Assembly (NCBI GenBank): GCA_018818235.1
Contig: JAHISE010000144.1
Location: 1 to 9,838, forward strand
Origin: Patescibacteria group bacterium
GTDB lineage: Bacteria; Patescibacteriota; Gracilibacteria; Peribacterales; Peribacteraceae
DNA length: 9,838 bases
Direction: 5' to 3'
Each line of letters begins with the position of its first letter. The first letter of the stretch is position 1. The notes below the pieces were generated by a model. That model was not told the origin of the DNA, did not search any database, and worked only from the letters and a program-made list of their open reading frames with translations. The translations under genes were made by a program, and so were the position numbers. Below, one piece after another: positions 1 to 5,739 of the stretch.

Positions 1-90
1 ACCAACCTCCGCAGGAGGTTGTCGACCACAGCCTCGCCGCAGCGAGTGGAGGTTGACTTTTCACGCGAGACCTCCTGACTTCGGTTGGCA
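1..90. repeat. GC-rich structured repeat, family shared with the nusA leader
   Basis: Two nested structures are visible. An 8-bp perfect stem (3-10 with 14-21, loop GCA) sits inside a larger frame with CCAACC at 2-7 and GGTTGG at 83-88. Positions 30-54 match the reverse complement of 3694-3718 at 22 of 25 bases, so the window holds two oppositely oriented copies of one family. The repeat is GC-rich compared with the surrounding AT-rich intergenic DNA. The left part may continue outside the window. A REP-like dispersed palindrome is the likeliest reading; no function is shown. Confidence 0.6.
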
Positions 91-188
91 AGCCTCATGA
101 ACCACCGCATCAATCCTCACTAAGTAGTTTCTGTATCAACTTCGCAGGACCCATCAATCGGGGAAGGTACTCTATCAGGCGGTTTAAC

Positions 189-302
189 TTATAATATAAT
201 CCTTACTCTGTGCGCATTGGTTAAACTTTCACCAAGAAGCGTTTGCAAGCCATTCCTTTGAGCCGGAGTCAAATCTGCAATATTGCGTACTGTTTCTTTC
301 AT
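189..302 (-). CDS. Very short hypothetical protein, possibly a truncated antitoxin-like protein
   Basis: A 37-codon ORF starts at ATG 302-300 and ends at TAA 191-189. The peptide has the pattern LTPAQRNGLQTLLGESL followed by a short basic beta-like end (VRIIL). It resembles, from memory, the N-terminus of small antitoxin-like proteins of about 80 residues (an LxxxxRxxLExLLGxxL helix, then a strand). Here the frame closes just after the strand, but continues past the TAA for 22 more sense codons to TAG at 122-120, with sensible composition (VKPPDRVPSPIDG). It could therefore be a nonsense-truncated gene. No toxin gene is visible. It lies downstream of the MBL-fold gene on the same strand. Similarity is by eye only, and the ORF could be chance. 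Confidence 0.33.
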   Translation of the reverse strand: MKETVRNIADLTPAQRNGLQTLLGESLTNAHRVRIIL

Positions 303-407
303 GTTCTGATAGAAGAACTAAGGTTCTCTGAAATACAATAGATATTGATCTTTTTTGCCAAATCAATTATCCATTATCAATTAAACCTCAAGAACTACAA
401 ATACCCT
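303..407. other. AT-rich intergenic spacer with a short direct repeat
   Basis: With 1-188 and the short ORF, this forms a stretch of about 400 bases without an assured gene. It holds an 8-bp direct repeat ATCAATTA at 362-369 and 376-383, joined by a similar word, directly downstream of the stop of the MBL-fold gene. A weak 5-bp stem lies at 314-327 (AGAAC, loop TAAG, GTTCT). I see no tRNA, no T-tract terminator and no convincing promoter here. Confidence 0.4.
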
Positions 408-953
408 CTACTTCTTCGGCTTCAAAATAACCACCTCCCGTCCTTCCGAAGGCAACGACCCTCTACTCTTAACCTTATACTCACTCTCCGGACCATTATC
501 CTGTGCTCCACATTTCTTTAGAACTTCTTCGAATGTATCTTTGTCTTTTGTCATAAGAGGAAAAAGTGCACGCGGATCTATCTGGTCAATCATTTTTTGA
601 GCAATCTTTGCGTCATCTGCAGGGAGAAACAGTATGTCTATATCACCAAATATCTCAAGCTCATAATCATTTAACTCTTGTAATGGCGAAGCAAGGAACG
701 CCATCCTAATGCCTTCTATTTCCACCGCATAAGAAATCTTGTCACCTTCGCCATGCCCGATTCCCCTTACGGCCACTCCACCAAAATCATATTCACCGGG
801 CCAGGAAATGTTACCTTCGGTTGGTTCTTCCTCCGGACTTTTTAATAAAAACAGATCTGCTTTGCCTTCCGCTTTATCGGGAAATATCGTCAAAGTTTTG
901 CCGCCATTAACACAATGGATTGTTTGACCGCCGAGGGAGGAGAAGGTTAACAT
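408..953 (-). CDS. Degenerate metallo-beta-lactamase-fold protein (UlaG-like / Lactamase_B_3 family)
   Basis: The protein has 181 residues. It follows the order of the small UlaG-like MBL-fold proteins: a first strand pair with GGQTIHCVNGGKTLTIFPD (about 8-26), a KADLFLL strand (31-37), the signature WPGEYDFGGVAVRGI (51-65), an EIEGIRMAFL strand pair (78-87), and GDIDILFLPADD (103-114). All three metal-ligand zones are altered. The HxHxDH loop after the ADxxLxS strand is replaced by KSPEEEP (38-44). The usual LGD is replaced by LASPLQ (87-92). The late I/VPMHY is replaced by FPLMTK (131-136). It is therefore unlikely to bind zinc or act as a hydrolase, and a structural or binding role is inferred. 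It lies downstream of murA on the same strand across a repeat-filled gap. ATG 953 is chosen because a promoter-like pair sits just upstream. Family assignment is by pattern recognition. Confidence 0.68.
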   Translation of the reverse strand: MLTFSSLGGQTIHCVNGGKTLTIFPDKAEGKADLFLLKSPEEEPTEGNISWPGEYDFGGVAVRGIGHGEGDKISYAVEIEGIRMAFLASPLQELNDYELEIFGDIDILFLPADDAKIAQKMIDQIDPRALFPLMTKDKDTFEEVLKKCGAQDNGPESEYKVKSRGSLPSEGREVVILKPKK

Positions 954-960
954 CGAAGGA

Positions 961-988
961 AGATTAATGGAAATTTTGAAAACCGCAA
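961..988 (-). promoter_or_regulatory. Candidate leaderless promoter of the MBL-fold gene
   Basis: On the minus strand, TTGCGG (988-983) is followed after 16 nt by TAATCT (966-961), which lies 7 nt before the ATG at 953. Both boxes are imperfect. The spacing would put transcription start at or next to the ATG. No Shine-Dalgarno sequence is present. Confidence 0.35.
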
Positions 989-1011
989 GCGCTATGCTGT
1001 TTTAGTTTACT

Positions 1012-1245
1012 AGTTAACTAGTTGACTAGTTATACTCCTTCGCCTAAATAATTCCGATTCTTGAGGATTCATTAAATTATTAACAAATCTATTTCTAATG
1101 GCTATGGAGTACGAGATTGCATAACAAAAGCACAGTGGATTTTTCGGAATTATTAACTAAAAGCAGTATACAAGTTAAACAGTATTTGAATTAGCTATTC
1201 CACTGTCTATGAACTTGAAACTAGTTAACTTGCAACTAGTTAACT
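1012..1245. repeat. MITE-like element with nested inverted repeats between murA and the MBL-fold gene
   Basis: The outer arms are a perfect 13-bp inverted repeat: AGTTAACTAGTTG at 1012-1024 and its complement at 1233-1245. The inner arms are a perfect 11-bp inverted repeat: AATAATTCCGA at 1047-1057 and TCGGAATTATT at 1144-1154. The ends also carry tandem words: a 14-bp palindrome ACTAGTTAACTAGT at 1009-1022, another ACTAGT at 1025-1030, and a direct repeat AACTAGTTAACT at 1219-1230 and 1234-1245. The right arm contains the murA stop codon (1236-1238). No ORF is visible inside and no target-site duplication is obvious. A non-autonomous mobile element or a long RNA stem-loop are both possible. 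Confidence 0.55.
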
Positions 1246-2576
1246 ATTCTTTCAATCCTAGCTCCAATAGACTGCAACTTTCGATCCAACTGATCATACC
1301 CCCTCTCAATATACTGAACATCCGTAACAATAGTCTCTCCCTCTGCACAAAGCCCCGCTATGACCATTGCAACTCCTGCGCGAATATCGTTACTTGCAAC
1401 TGTGCGACCTCGAAGTTTAGTAGGACCTATAATCAGCGCCTGATGTGAATTTAAGATTTCTATATGCGCTCCCATCTTTTCCAGCTCGTAAAGATAGGCC
1501 ATGCGACCTTCGAATAAACATTCAAAAATTCTACTGACTCCATTCGCCTGTGTCATTGCAACTCCAAGCGGAGGAAGCAAGTCTGTTGGGAATCCGGGGA
1601 ATATATTGGTTTGAACTTTGACGGGCTGAAGCGAAGAGAGCTCACCATCGATAAACAGAATTTTTTCATCTTCATCATATTTCCAAACCGCACCCATACG
1701 ACTGAGTGCATTTAAAAATGAAATCAAATGATCAAATTGCGCATTGTGTAACCTGACTTTCCCTTTTGTAACCAATGCCGCAACTGCAAACGCTCCTGCT
1801 TCCAAATAATCGGAAGTTACTGTGTGTGTAACAGACTTAAGATCCTGCCTACCGCGGATTTTAAGAGTATGTGTTCCGGCTCCATCCACTTCTGCCCCCA
1901 TCGCAGTTACCAATTTACATACTTCCTGAACATGAGGTTCGCAAGCCGCCATCTCTATCACGGTTTCTCCGAGGAGAAGCGCAGAGGCAAGAACTGCATT
2001 CTCTGTCGCAGTGACAGAAAACTCCGGAAGGATAACCTGGGCAGCTTTAAGTTTTCCCTGATAATGAAGTACTCCGTCTCTGCTCGTCTCCTGTGCACCA
2101 AGCTGAACCAATGCTTCCCTGTGTGCATCAACCGGACGCTTTCCCAATACGCACCCTCCCGGATACGCCATCTCCACAACTCCAAAGCGTGCTAGCAGGG
2201 GACCCATAAGAACAATTGAACCCCGAAGCTTCCCGACGAATTCTGCAGGAATAGGTTTGCTTTGAACGTTGTGAGTTCTGATTCGCACTGTCCCTTCCTG
2301 AAAAGTCGCATCAGCCCCAAGGTATTGCAAAATCTCCAGCATCACTCGAACGTCTCTGAGATCAGGAACATTTGTAAGAACAGTTTCTCCACTGCAAAGC
2401 AGACTTCCTGCTATAAGAGGGAGCACCGCATTCTTGGACCCACTGATCTGAATATCACCCCGCAGAGGCGTTCCACCTTGGATGCGGTATTGGATGTCGT
2501 TTGAGGCAATAGAGCCCTTTAGGAGGTCTTGTGAGGCCTTATTAGCTACATTCTGTGCAAGTGTTTGATCGGACAT
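1236..2576 (-). CDS. murA: UDP-N-acetylglucosamine 1-carboxyvinyltransferase (MurA)
   Basis: MurA transfers enolpyruvate from phosphoenolpyruvate to UDP-GlcNAc, the first committed step of peptidoglycan synthesis in the cytoplasm. The product is 446 residues from the ATG at 2576, close to the usual 420. Visible signatures are SGSKNAVLPLIAG (45-57, catalytic K48 and N49), LRGSIVLMGPLLARFG (117-132), the active-site cysteine loop PGGCVLGKRPVD (C142, the fosfomycin-target position), FPTDLL (D332, the general-base aspartate), and IRAGVAMVIAGL then YIERGYDQL near the C-terminus (R399, R425). ATG 2576 (MSDQTLAQ) is preferred over the upstream ATG at 2645, which would add 23 residues encoded by promoter and repeat DNA. 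About 28 residues precede the first fold strand. The last codons and the TAG stop lie inside an intergenic repeat arm. Cys at 142 predicts fosfomycin sensitivity, unlike Asp-type MurA. Confidence 0.96.
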   Translation of the reverse strand: MSDQTLAQNVANKASQDLLKGSIASNDIQYRIQGGTPLRGDIQISGSKNAVLPLIAGSLLCSGETVLTNVPDLRDVRVMLEILQYLGADATFQEGTVRIRTHNVQSKPIPAEFVGKLRGSIVLMGPLLARFGVVEMAYPGGCVLGKRPVDAHREALVQLGAQETSRDGVLHYQGKLKAAQVILPEFSVTATENAVLASALLLGETVIEMAACEPHVQEVCKLVTAMGAEVDGAGTHTLKIRGRQDLKSVTHTVTSDYLEAGAFAVAALVTKGKVRLHNAQFDHLISFLNALSRMGAVWKYDEDEKILFIDGELSSLQPVKVQTNIFPGFPTDLLPPLGVAMTQANGVSRIFECLFEGRMAYLYELEKMGAHIEILNSHQALIIGPTKLRGRTVASNDIRAGVAMVIAGLCAEGETIVTDVQYIERGYDQLDRKLQSIGARIERIVN

Positions 2577-2585
2577 GAGGGGGAT

Positions 2586-2591
2586 ATTGTA
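2586..2591 (-). promoter_or_regulatory. -10-like box TACAAT immediately before murA
   Basis: TACAAT (5 of 6 to consensus) ends 9 nt before ATG 2576, so the mRNA would begin almost at the start codon. The gap is C-rich and has no Shine-Dalgarno sequence. The best -35 is weak (TTCCAA, 15-nt spacer). Its use fits the choice of ATG 2576 as the murA start. Confidence 0.45.
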
Positions 2592-2628
2592 GCTTAACTT
2601 AAGGCTTTGGAAGAAAAAGGATGTAAAA

Positions 2629-2759
2629 AAGATTCCAGATTCCAACTTCCAGATTCCAGGGAGATTCCAAAATTCCGAGATACCAAAATGTAATTGGAAT
2701 CTTCAAATCTGAAATCTTGAAGCCTCCCTGCGAATCTGGCCTCTGGAATCTGGAATCTT
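2629..2759. repeat. 131-bp inverted-repeat element, copy 1
   Basis: The termini are a perfect 16-bp inverted repeat: AAGATTCCAGATTCCA at 2629-2644 and its complement at 2744-2759. The rest of each arm pairs imperfectly. The left arm is built of GATTCCA-like words. A second copy lies at 8336-8467 with near-identical arms but a different middle (around 2690-2697 here, 8393-8410 there). It starts 5 nt after the lspA stop codon and ends near the murA promoter. No ORF and no T-tract are present. Conserved arms with a divergent loop suggest selection on the folded form, or recent transposition of a MITE-like unit. Confidence 0.75.
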
Positions 2760-2764
2760 CAACC

Positions 2765-3220
2765 TCAAACCGCACCGGAAAGCCGCGGCTTTCCGCTACG
2801 CTTCAAAATCACCATCTCCCAAAACAAAACAAAAATCCCCACACTAATACAACTATCCGCCACATTAAATATCGGAAAACTCCCCACCTGAAAAAGATCC
2901 GTAACAACACCGTCACCAAAACGATCAACAATGTTTGCCAGTCCTCCCCCGATTATCAAACCAAATCCAACCTGACTAAGTTTTGACTTTGCTTCTCTTG
3001 CCGCATACCACATTACAAAAAACAGAGCACAAACAATCAAAATAATTTGGAACACTCCGGGAATCTTCATCCCAAATGCAATGCCCCGATTAAGAGTGTG
3101 TTCCAGCCCAACAAAAGATCCGATGATTGCGATGCGCTCAGTTAGAAAACTATTCGCAATGATCGATGTGGCAACGCCGACCAATAAACTTAAGATGACT
3201 GTCCCATACAAAACCTGCAT
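2765..3220 (-). CDS. lspA: Lipoprotein signal peptidase (signal peptidase II)
   Basis: LspA is an inner-membrane aspartic protease that removes signal peptides from diacylglyceryl-modified prolipoproteins. At 151 residues it has the usual length. It shows four hydrophobic segments (about 5-23, 56-72, 84-95, 118-138), the HTLNRGIAFGM motif (41-51, matching NxGxAFG), and both catalytic regions: NIVDR (96-100, Asp99) and FNVADSCISVG (118-128, Asp122). The C-terminal end RSGKPRLSGAV is encoded by an 18-bp perfect palindrome, so part of the tail is repeat-derived. It is the first gene of the minus-strand series and is divergent from the gene at 3294. It ends in TGA, which shows that TGA is a stop here. 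The start at 3220 is supported by a -10-like box 6 nt upstream and by the first membrane segment starting close by. Confidence 0.93.
   Translation of the reverse strand: MQVLYGTVILSLLVGVATSIIANSFLTERIAIIGSFVGLEHTLNRGIAFGMKIPGVFQIILIVCALFFVMWYAAREAKSKLSQVGFGLIIGGGLANIVDRFGDGVVTDLFQVGSFPIFNVADSCISVGIFVLFWEMVILKRSGKPRLSGAV
2777..2794. repeat. Perfect 18-bp GC-rich palindrome inside the lspA 3' end
   Basis: GGAAAGCCGCGGCTTTCC equals its own reverse complement. It encodes residues 143-148 of LspA (GKPRLS), just before the stop. LspA orthologues do not need this tail, so the palindrome probably extended or replaced the original end of the gene. Confidence 0.7.
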
Positions 3221-3226
3221 ATCGTT

Positions 3227-3232
3227 ATGGTA
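3227..3232 (-). promoter_or_regulatory. -10-like box TACCAT before lspA
   Basis: TACCAT on the minus strand ends 6 nt before the lspA ATG. No good -35 is seen. It shares a 73-nt divergent region with the plus-strand promoter at 3257-3285. The distance suggests a leaderless or near-leaderless transcript. Confidence 0.3.
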
Positions 3233-3256
3233 TCAAAATTAAGAGAAGCATGAGAC

Positions 3257-3285
3257 TTGACGTATATGTGTTTTATTGCAACAAT
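3257..3285 (+). promoter_or_regulatory. Promoter for the 98-aa coiled-coil gene, leaderless layout
   Basis: TTGACG (3257-3262, 5 of 6), a 17-nt spacer, then AACAAT (3280-3285, 4 of 6), and only 8 nt to ATG 3294. The alternative ATG at 3276 overlaps the spacer, so it would not be transcribed from this promoter. This decides the start at 3294. Confidence 0.5.
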
Positions 3286-3293
3286 TACGTTAT

Positions 3294-3590
3294 ATGGAAA
3301 ACAATCGTCTGCCACATCCGCCGGAAAATGAAGAGTTACCAAGCGATATGGTTAAATTGGCGAGAGCTCTGCAGAATGTGGGACCGGAAGAAGATCGGAT
3401 TAAGATTGACAAAGCATATGAAGAGGTTGCTGCAAGCGTTAGACGCCACAGACGTATTTTAGCACTTGTTCAGGAAGCCCTTTCTCAATTACGTCTTGAT
3501 ATTAAATATCTGGTGTTTGATTTGGAAGCTACAAGGCGGGAGAGGGATGCGGCTCAAGAAGAACTTGAGCGACGAAGAGGAAATGGATAA
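3294..3590 (+). CDS. Hypothetical helical / coiled-coil protein, 98 aa
   Basis: I do not recognise this protein. The N-terminus is polar and proline-rich (MENNRLPHPPENEELPSD). From about residue 20 to the end it is strongly helical and charged, with heptad-like spacing of L, I, V and A and an Arg/Glu-rich end (RRERDAAQEELERRRG) typical of a coiled coil. There is no signal peptide, membrane segment or cysteine. It is transcribed divergently from lspA and precedes nusA by 200 bases, with a separate promoter between. A DNA- or protein-binding or oligomerising role is possible but unproven. The start at 3294 is chosen from the promoter upstream; ATG 3276 would add six residues. Confidence 0.7.
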   Translation: MENNRLPHPPENEELPSDMVKLARALQNVGPEEDRIKIDKAYEEVAASVRRHRRILALVQEALSQLRLDIKYLVFDLEATRRERDAAQEELERRRGNG

Positions 3591-3595
3591 TCCCC

Positions 3596-3623
3596 TTGCC
3601 TCACGCCAAAGAAAGTGTACAAT
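3596..3623 (+). promoter_or_regulatory. Candidate promoter upstream of nusA
   Basis: TTGCCT (3596-3601), a 16-nt spacer, TACAAT (3618-3623). Transcription from about 3630 would give nusA a leader of about 160 nt that carries the hairpin at 3692-3726. A closer -10-like TACCAT at 3770-3775 lies 15 nt before the nusA ATG but has no clear -35. Confidence 0.45.
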
Positions 3624-3691
3624 GTGGATGTAGTGTCGTTATTAAGTTTGACTGTTTCTTGATTAAGGGAACGGTCTGGTTCAACAGTTGA

Positions 3692-3726
3692 CCAACCTTC
3701 GCTCGCTGTGGCGAGGCTACGGTTGG
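3692..3726. repeat. GC-rich hairpin repeat in the nusA leader
   Basis: The outer stem is CCAACC (3692-3697) with GGTTGG (3721-3726). The inner stem is CTCGC (3702-3706) with GCGAG (3711-3715), loop TGTG. Positions 3694-3718 match the complement of 30-54 at 22 of 25 bases. In the predicted nusA mRNA it would form a structured 5' leader. It may simply be an inserted REP-like unit separating the promoter from the gene. Confidence 0.6.
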
Positions 3727-3790
3727 CAGGCAATCGACCTTCGACCAGTGACTAGCGACCCATCACAACTACCATTACCCACACCCCCCC

Positions 3791-5353
3791 ATGCGAGCCT
3801 CCTTCATCGCCGCCATCAACCAAATTTGTTCGGAAAAGAACGTGAACCCTGTTCAGGTTCTGGATGCAGTCAAGCAAGCAATTGCCACTGCTTACCGTAA
3901 AGACTTTGGAAACAAAGAGCAGGAGATCCGTGTTGAGCTTGAAGAGGGGAGAGACATGCCAACTATCTTGCTGATCAAAGAAGTTGTTGATGATGTGGAA
4001 AATGATAATTTCGAAATAAGTCTGGCAGACGCAAAGAAGATGAAAGCAGGTGCAGACCTTGGAGATGAAATAGAAATTGATGTTACTCCGGTTGAGTACG
4101 GTCGCATCGCAGCACAAGCAGCCAAACAAGTGATACTTCAGAAACTTCAGGAAGCAGAGAAGCAGAGTTTGTACGATATGTTCAAAGACCGCGAAGAGGA
4201 ATTGCTAACTGCAACCGTTACAAAAGTTGAACCTAACTGGGTAACTTTGGAAATCGAAGGTATGACAGTTTCGTTACCTTGGAGAGAACAGATCCCCGGA
4301 GAGCATTACTACACAGGAAAAAGAATAAGAGTTTATCTGGATACTGTTGAGCTGACAGGTAAAGGGCCACAACTGAGAATCTCCAGAACTAATCCAAATC
4401 TTGTTAAAAAACTTCTTGAGCTGGAAATCCCAGAAGTAAGAAATGGTGATGTGGAGATAAAAGGCATCGCACGTGACGCAGGATTCCGCAGCAAGGTCGC
4501 TGTAAGCAGTTCCGATCCACGAATTGATCCTATCGGAGCCTGTGTTGGTCAAAAGGGAGTGCGTATTCAAGCTGTGATGGAAGAGATTAACGGTGAGCGA
4601 GTTGATATGATCGAGTGGGCGGAAGATCCAATCAGATTAATTTCAACAGCACTTCAACCGGCTGCAATATCCGCAGTAATAATTGTTAATGACAAAGAGA
4701 GCTTGGACGAAGAGAACCGCAAAGTTAAAAAACGTGCCGCAGTTTTTGTAGAAGAAGCACAACGCCCAATGGCAATCGGAAAGAAGGGTCAAAATATTCG
4801 CCTTGCAACAGACCTGACAGGATACGAGTTGGACATGTACAACTACGAAGAACTCCCCGCCTTCAAAGCAAAACTTGCAGAACTCAAAGGTAAAGCAATC
4901 GACGAGATTATAGTAGGTGAAGGATTGGACGTTGCACCCGAGGAAGAGGAAGAGCCGAGCAAGGAAACTGAGGGAGTGGGGAAGAAGGGAGTGAAGAAGA
5001 GTGGCAAGAAGAAAAAGAAAGTGGATGAGGCTGAGGAAGCATCAGCCTCCGCCAAGGCTACGACCGACAAGAAAGATGTTGTTGAAGGTAAGGAAGGTGA
5101 GGAAGGTTCGCAGGAAAAGAAAGAATCAAAGCCGGAAGCAGCAGAACAGAAAACTGATGAAGCCAAAGAAAAATCAGCAGCAGCCGAACCAAAGCCCCGC
5201 AGTCGCGGGACGGATGAAGATGAGAAAGCAAAGGAAGAACCTAAACCCGAGGAAGCCAAAGCAGAACCAACTACAGCCGACCCAGCAGCACCACGATATG
5301 AAGGATCGCCGGGTGCAGGGGAAGAAGAAAAGATAGCAGATGCAAACCAATAA
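3791..5353 (+). CDS. nusA: Transcription termination/antitermination factor NusA with a long charged tail
   Basis: NusA binds RNA polymerase and nascent RNA and controls pausing, termination and antitermination. Of 520 residues, the first 385 are the conserved core: the RNAP-binding N-terminal domain (1-125), S1 domain (about 135-198), KH1 with GACVGQKGVRIQAV (249-262, GQKG at 253-256) and KH2 with AIGKKGQNIRLATDLTGYELD (328-348, GKKG at 330-333). Residues 385-520 are a low-complexity Glu/Lys/Ala/Pro tail with a basic patch (KKSGKKKKK, 402-410). It replaces the acidic-repeat domain of E. coli NusA and is not homologous to it by eye. Two GC-rich repeat words are translated inside the tail (at 5044-5070 and 5196-5209). 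ATG 3791 directly follows a run of seven Cs, with no Shine-Dalgarno sequence. The last ~20 codons resemble the out-of-frame tail of the next gene. Confidence 0.96.
   Translation: MRASFIAAINQICSEKNVNPVQVLDAVKQAIATAYRKDFGNKEQEIRVELEEGRDMPTILLIKEVVDDVENDNFEISLADAKKMKAGADLGDEIEIDVTPVEYGRIAAQAAKQVILQKLQEAEKQSLYDMFKDREEELLTATVTKVEPNWVTLEIEGMTVSLPWREQIPGEHYYTGKRIRVYLDTVELTGKGPQLRISRTNPNLVKKLLELEIPEVRNGDVEIKGIARDAGFRSKVAVSSSDPRIDPIGACVGQKGVRIQAVMEEINGERVDMIEWAEDPIRLISTALQPAAISAVIIVNDKESLDEENRKVKKRAAVFVEEAQRPMAIGKKGQNIRLATDLTGYELDMYNYEELPAFKAKLAELKGKAIDEIIVGEGLDVAPEEEEEPSKETEGVGKKGVKKSGKKKKKVDEAEEASASAKATTDKKDVVEGKEGEEGSQEKKESKPEAAEQKTDEAKEKSAAAEPKPRSRGTDEDEKAKEEPKPEEAKAEPTTADPAAPRYEGSPGAGEEEKIADANQ
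5044..5070. repeat. Palindromic repeat word translated within the NusA tail
   Basis: A short stem AGCCT (5044-5048), loop CCGCCA, AGGCT (5055-5059) is followed by ACGACCGACAA. It encodes SASAKATTDKK in NusA. The words GCCTC-CGCC and AGGCTACG recur in the repeats at 1-90 and 3692-3726. A second small hairpin, CCCGC-AGTC-GCGGG, lies at 5196-5209 and encodes part of KPRSRG. Both are GC-rich compared with the surrounding A-rich tail, which suggests insertion. Confidence 0.45.
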
Positions 5354-5358
5354 CAACC

Positions 5359-5374
5359 GAATCAGAAATGATTC
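5359..5374 (+). other. Small hairpin between nusA and the next promoter
   Basis: GAATCA (5359-5364), a GAAA tetraloop, TGATTC (5369-5374), starting 6 nt after the nusA stop. A GNRA-type loop makes it a stable small RNA hairpin, but no U-tract follows, so intrinsic termination is doubtful. It abuts the -35 box of the downstream promoter. Confidence 0.35.
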
Positions 5375-5402
5375 TTGACAATGAAAGTAGCCAGAATAGA
5401 AT
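5375..5402 (+). promoter_or_regulatory. Strong sigma-70-like promoter for the gene at 5428
   Basis: TTGACA (5375-5380, perfect), a 16-nt spacer, TAGAAT (5397-5402, 5 of 6). This is the best promoter match in the window. Predicted transcription start is near 5409, giving a leader of about 19 nt without a Shine-Dalgarno sequence. It makes ATG 5368 impossible as the start from this promoter. Confidence 0.6.
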
Positions 5403-5427
5403 AGTCCCCTTTTCCTATTTTTTTATT

Positions 5428-5739
5428 ATGTCAGATACGACACAAGAATCACAATCAGCAGAATCCTTAATTCAACTATATGCTGTGCCAGACTCGCGAG
5501 TGAATATGTTGCAAATTGCAAATACAATGCATCGAGAGAAAATGAAAGTTATCACAGCAGTTCAAATACTTATGACTGCATTGACAAATGCACCTCACCA
5601 ATCACAAAGTGAATTCAGCGATATGTGTAATCTGATGAAGGTATTATCTCAGGTTAGTGATTTTAAAGGAAAATTAGCACAAGTTTTGCTAGACCAAATC
5701 CAAGACACACCTGATGATAGTGAAAAACAGAGAATTTAG
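5428..5739 (+). CDS. Hypothetical protein, 103 aa, with an interrupted acidic tail
   Basis: I do not recognise this family. The protein begins MSDTTQESQSAES, then has a helical middle (SLIQLYAVPDSRVNMLQIAN, then helices rich in M, V, L to about 85) and a polar end (DTPDDSEKQRI). It has no membrane segment or signal peptide. ATG 5428 is chosen because the upstream in-frame ATG (5368) precedes the promoter at 5375-5402. The frame ends at TAG 5737-5739, but a coding-looking acidic tail continues in the -1 frame from 5724 to TAG 5916-5918. One extra A in the A5 run at 5723-5727, or ribosomal or polymerase slippage there, would give a 163-residue protein. The gene follows nusA by 74 nt and has its own promoter. 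Confidence 0.6.
   Translation: MSDTTQESQSAESLIQLYAVPDSRVNMLQIANTMHREKMKVITAVQILMTALTNAPHQSQSEFSDMCNLMKVLSQVSDFKGKLAQVLLDQIQDTPDDSEKQRI

Noticed and set aside
1..98. Minus-strand ORF from ATG 98 running off the left edge
   Set aside because: It is made entirely of the GC-rich hairpin repeat, and its peptide (MRLANRSQEVSREKS...) shows no family pattern. Open frames arise easily in such repeats.
1009..1245. CRISPR array
   Set aside because: The ACTAGTTAACT words are short, palindromic and irregularly spaced, with no constant repeat-spacer unit and no cas genes in the window.
2577..2645. ATG 2645 as start of MurA
   Set aside because: The 23 extra residues are encoded by the TACAAT box region and the edge of the inverted-repeat element, and include nothing like MurA.
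3648..3676. Promoter beginning with TTGACT at 3648
   Set aside because: No -10-like hexamer occurs at 16-18 nt; the sequence there is ACGGTC.
3688..3900. Plus-strand 70-codon ORF overlapping the start of nusA
   Set aside because: It begins in the hairpin repeat and overlaps nusA in another frame. It is a shadow ORF produced by the repeat.
4843..5259. Minus-strand Ser/Phe-rich ORF of 138 codons and a plus-strand Lys/Arg-rich ORF at 5001-5336
   Set aside because: Both are frame shadows of the Glu/Lys-rich NusA tail, whose biased codons keep other frames open.
5359..5374. Intrinsic terminator after nusA
   Set aside because: The hairpin is only 6 bp, not GC-rich, and has no T-tract. It runs directly into a -35 box.
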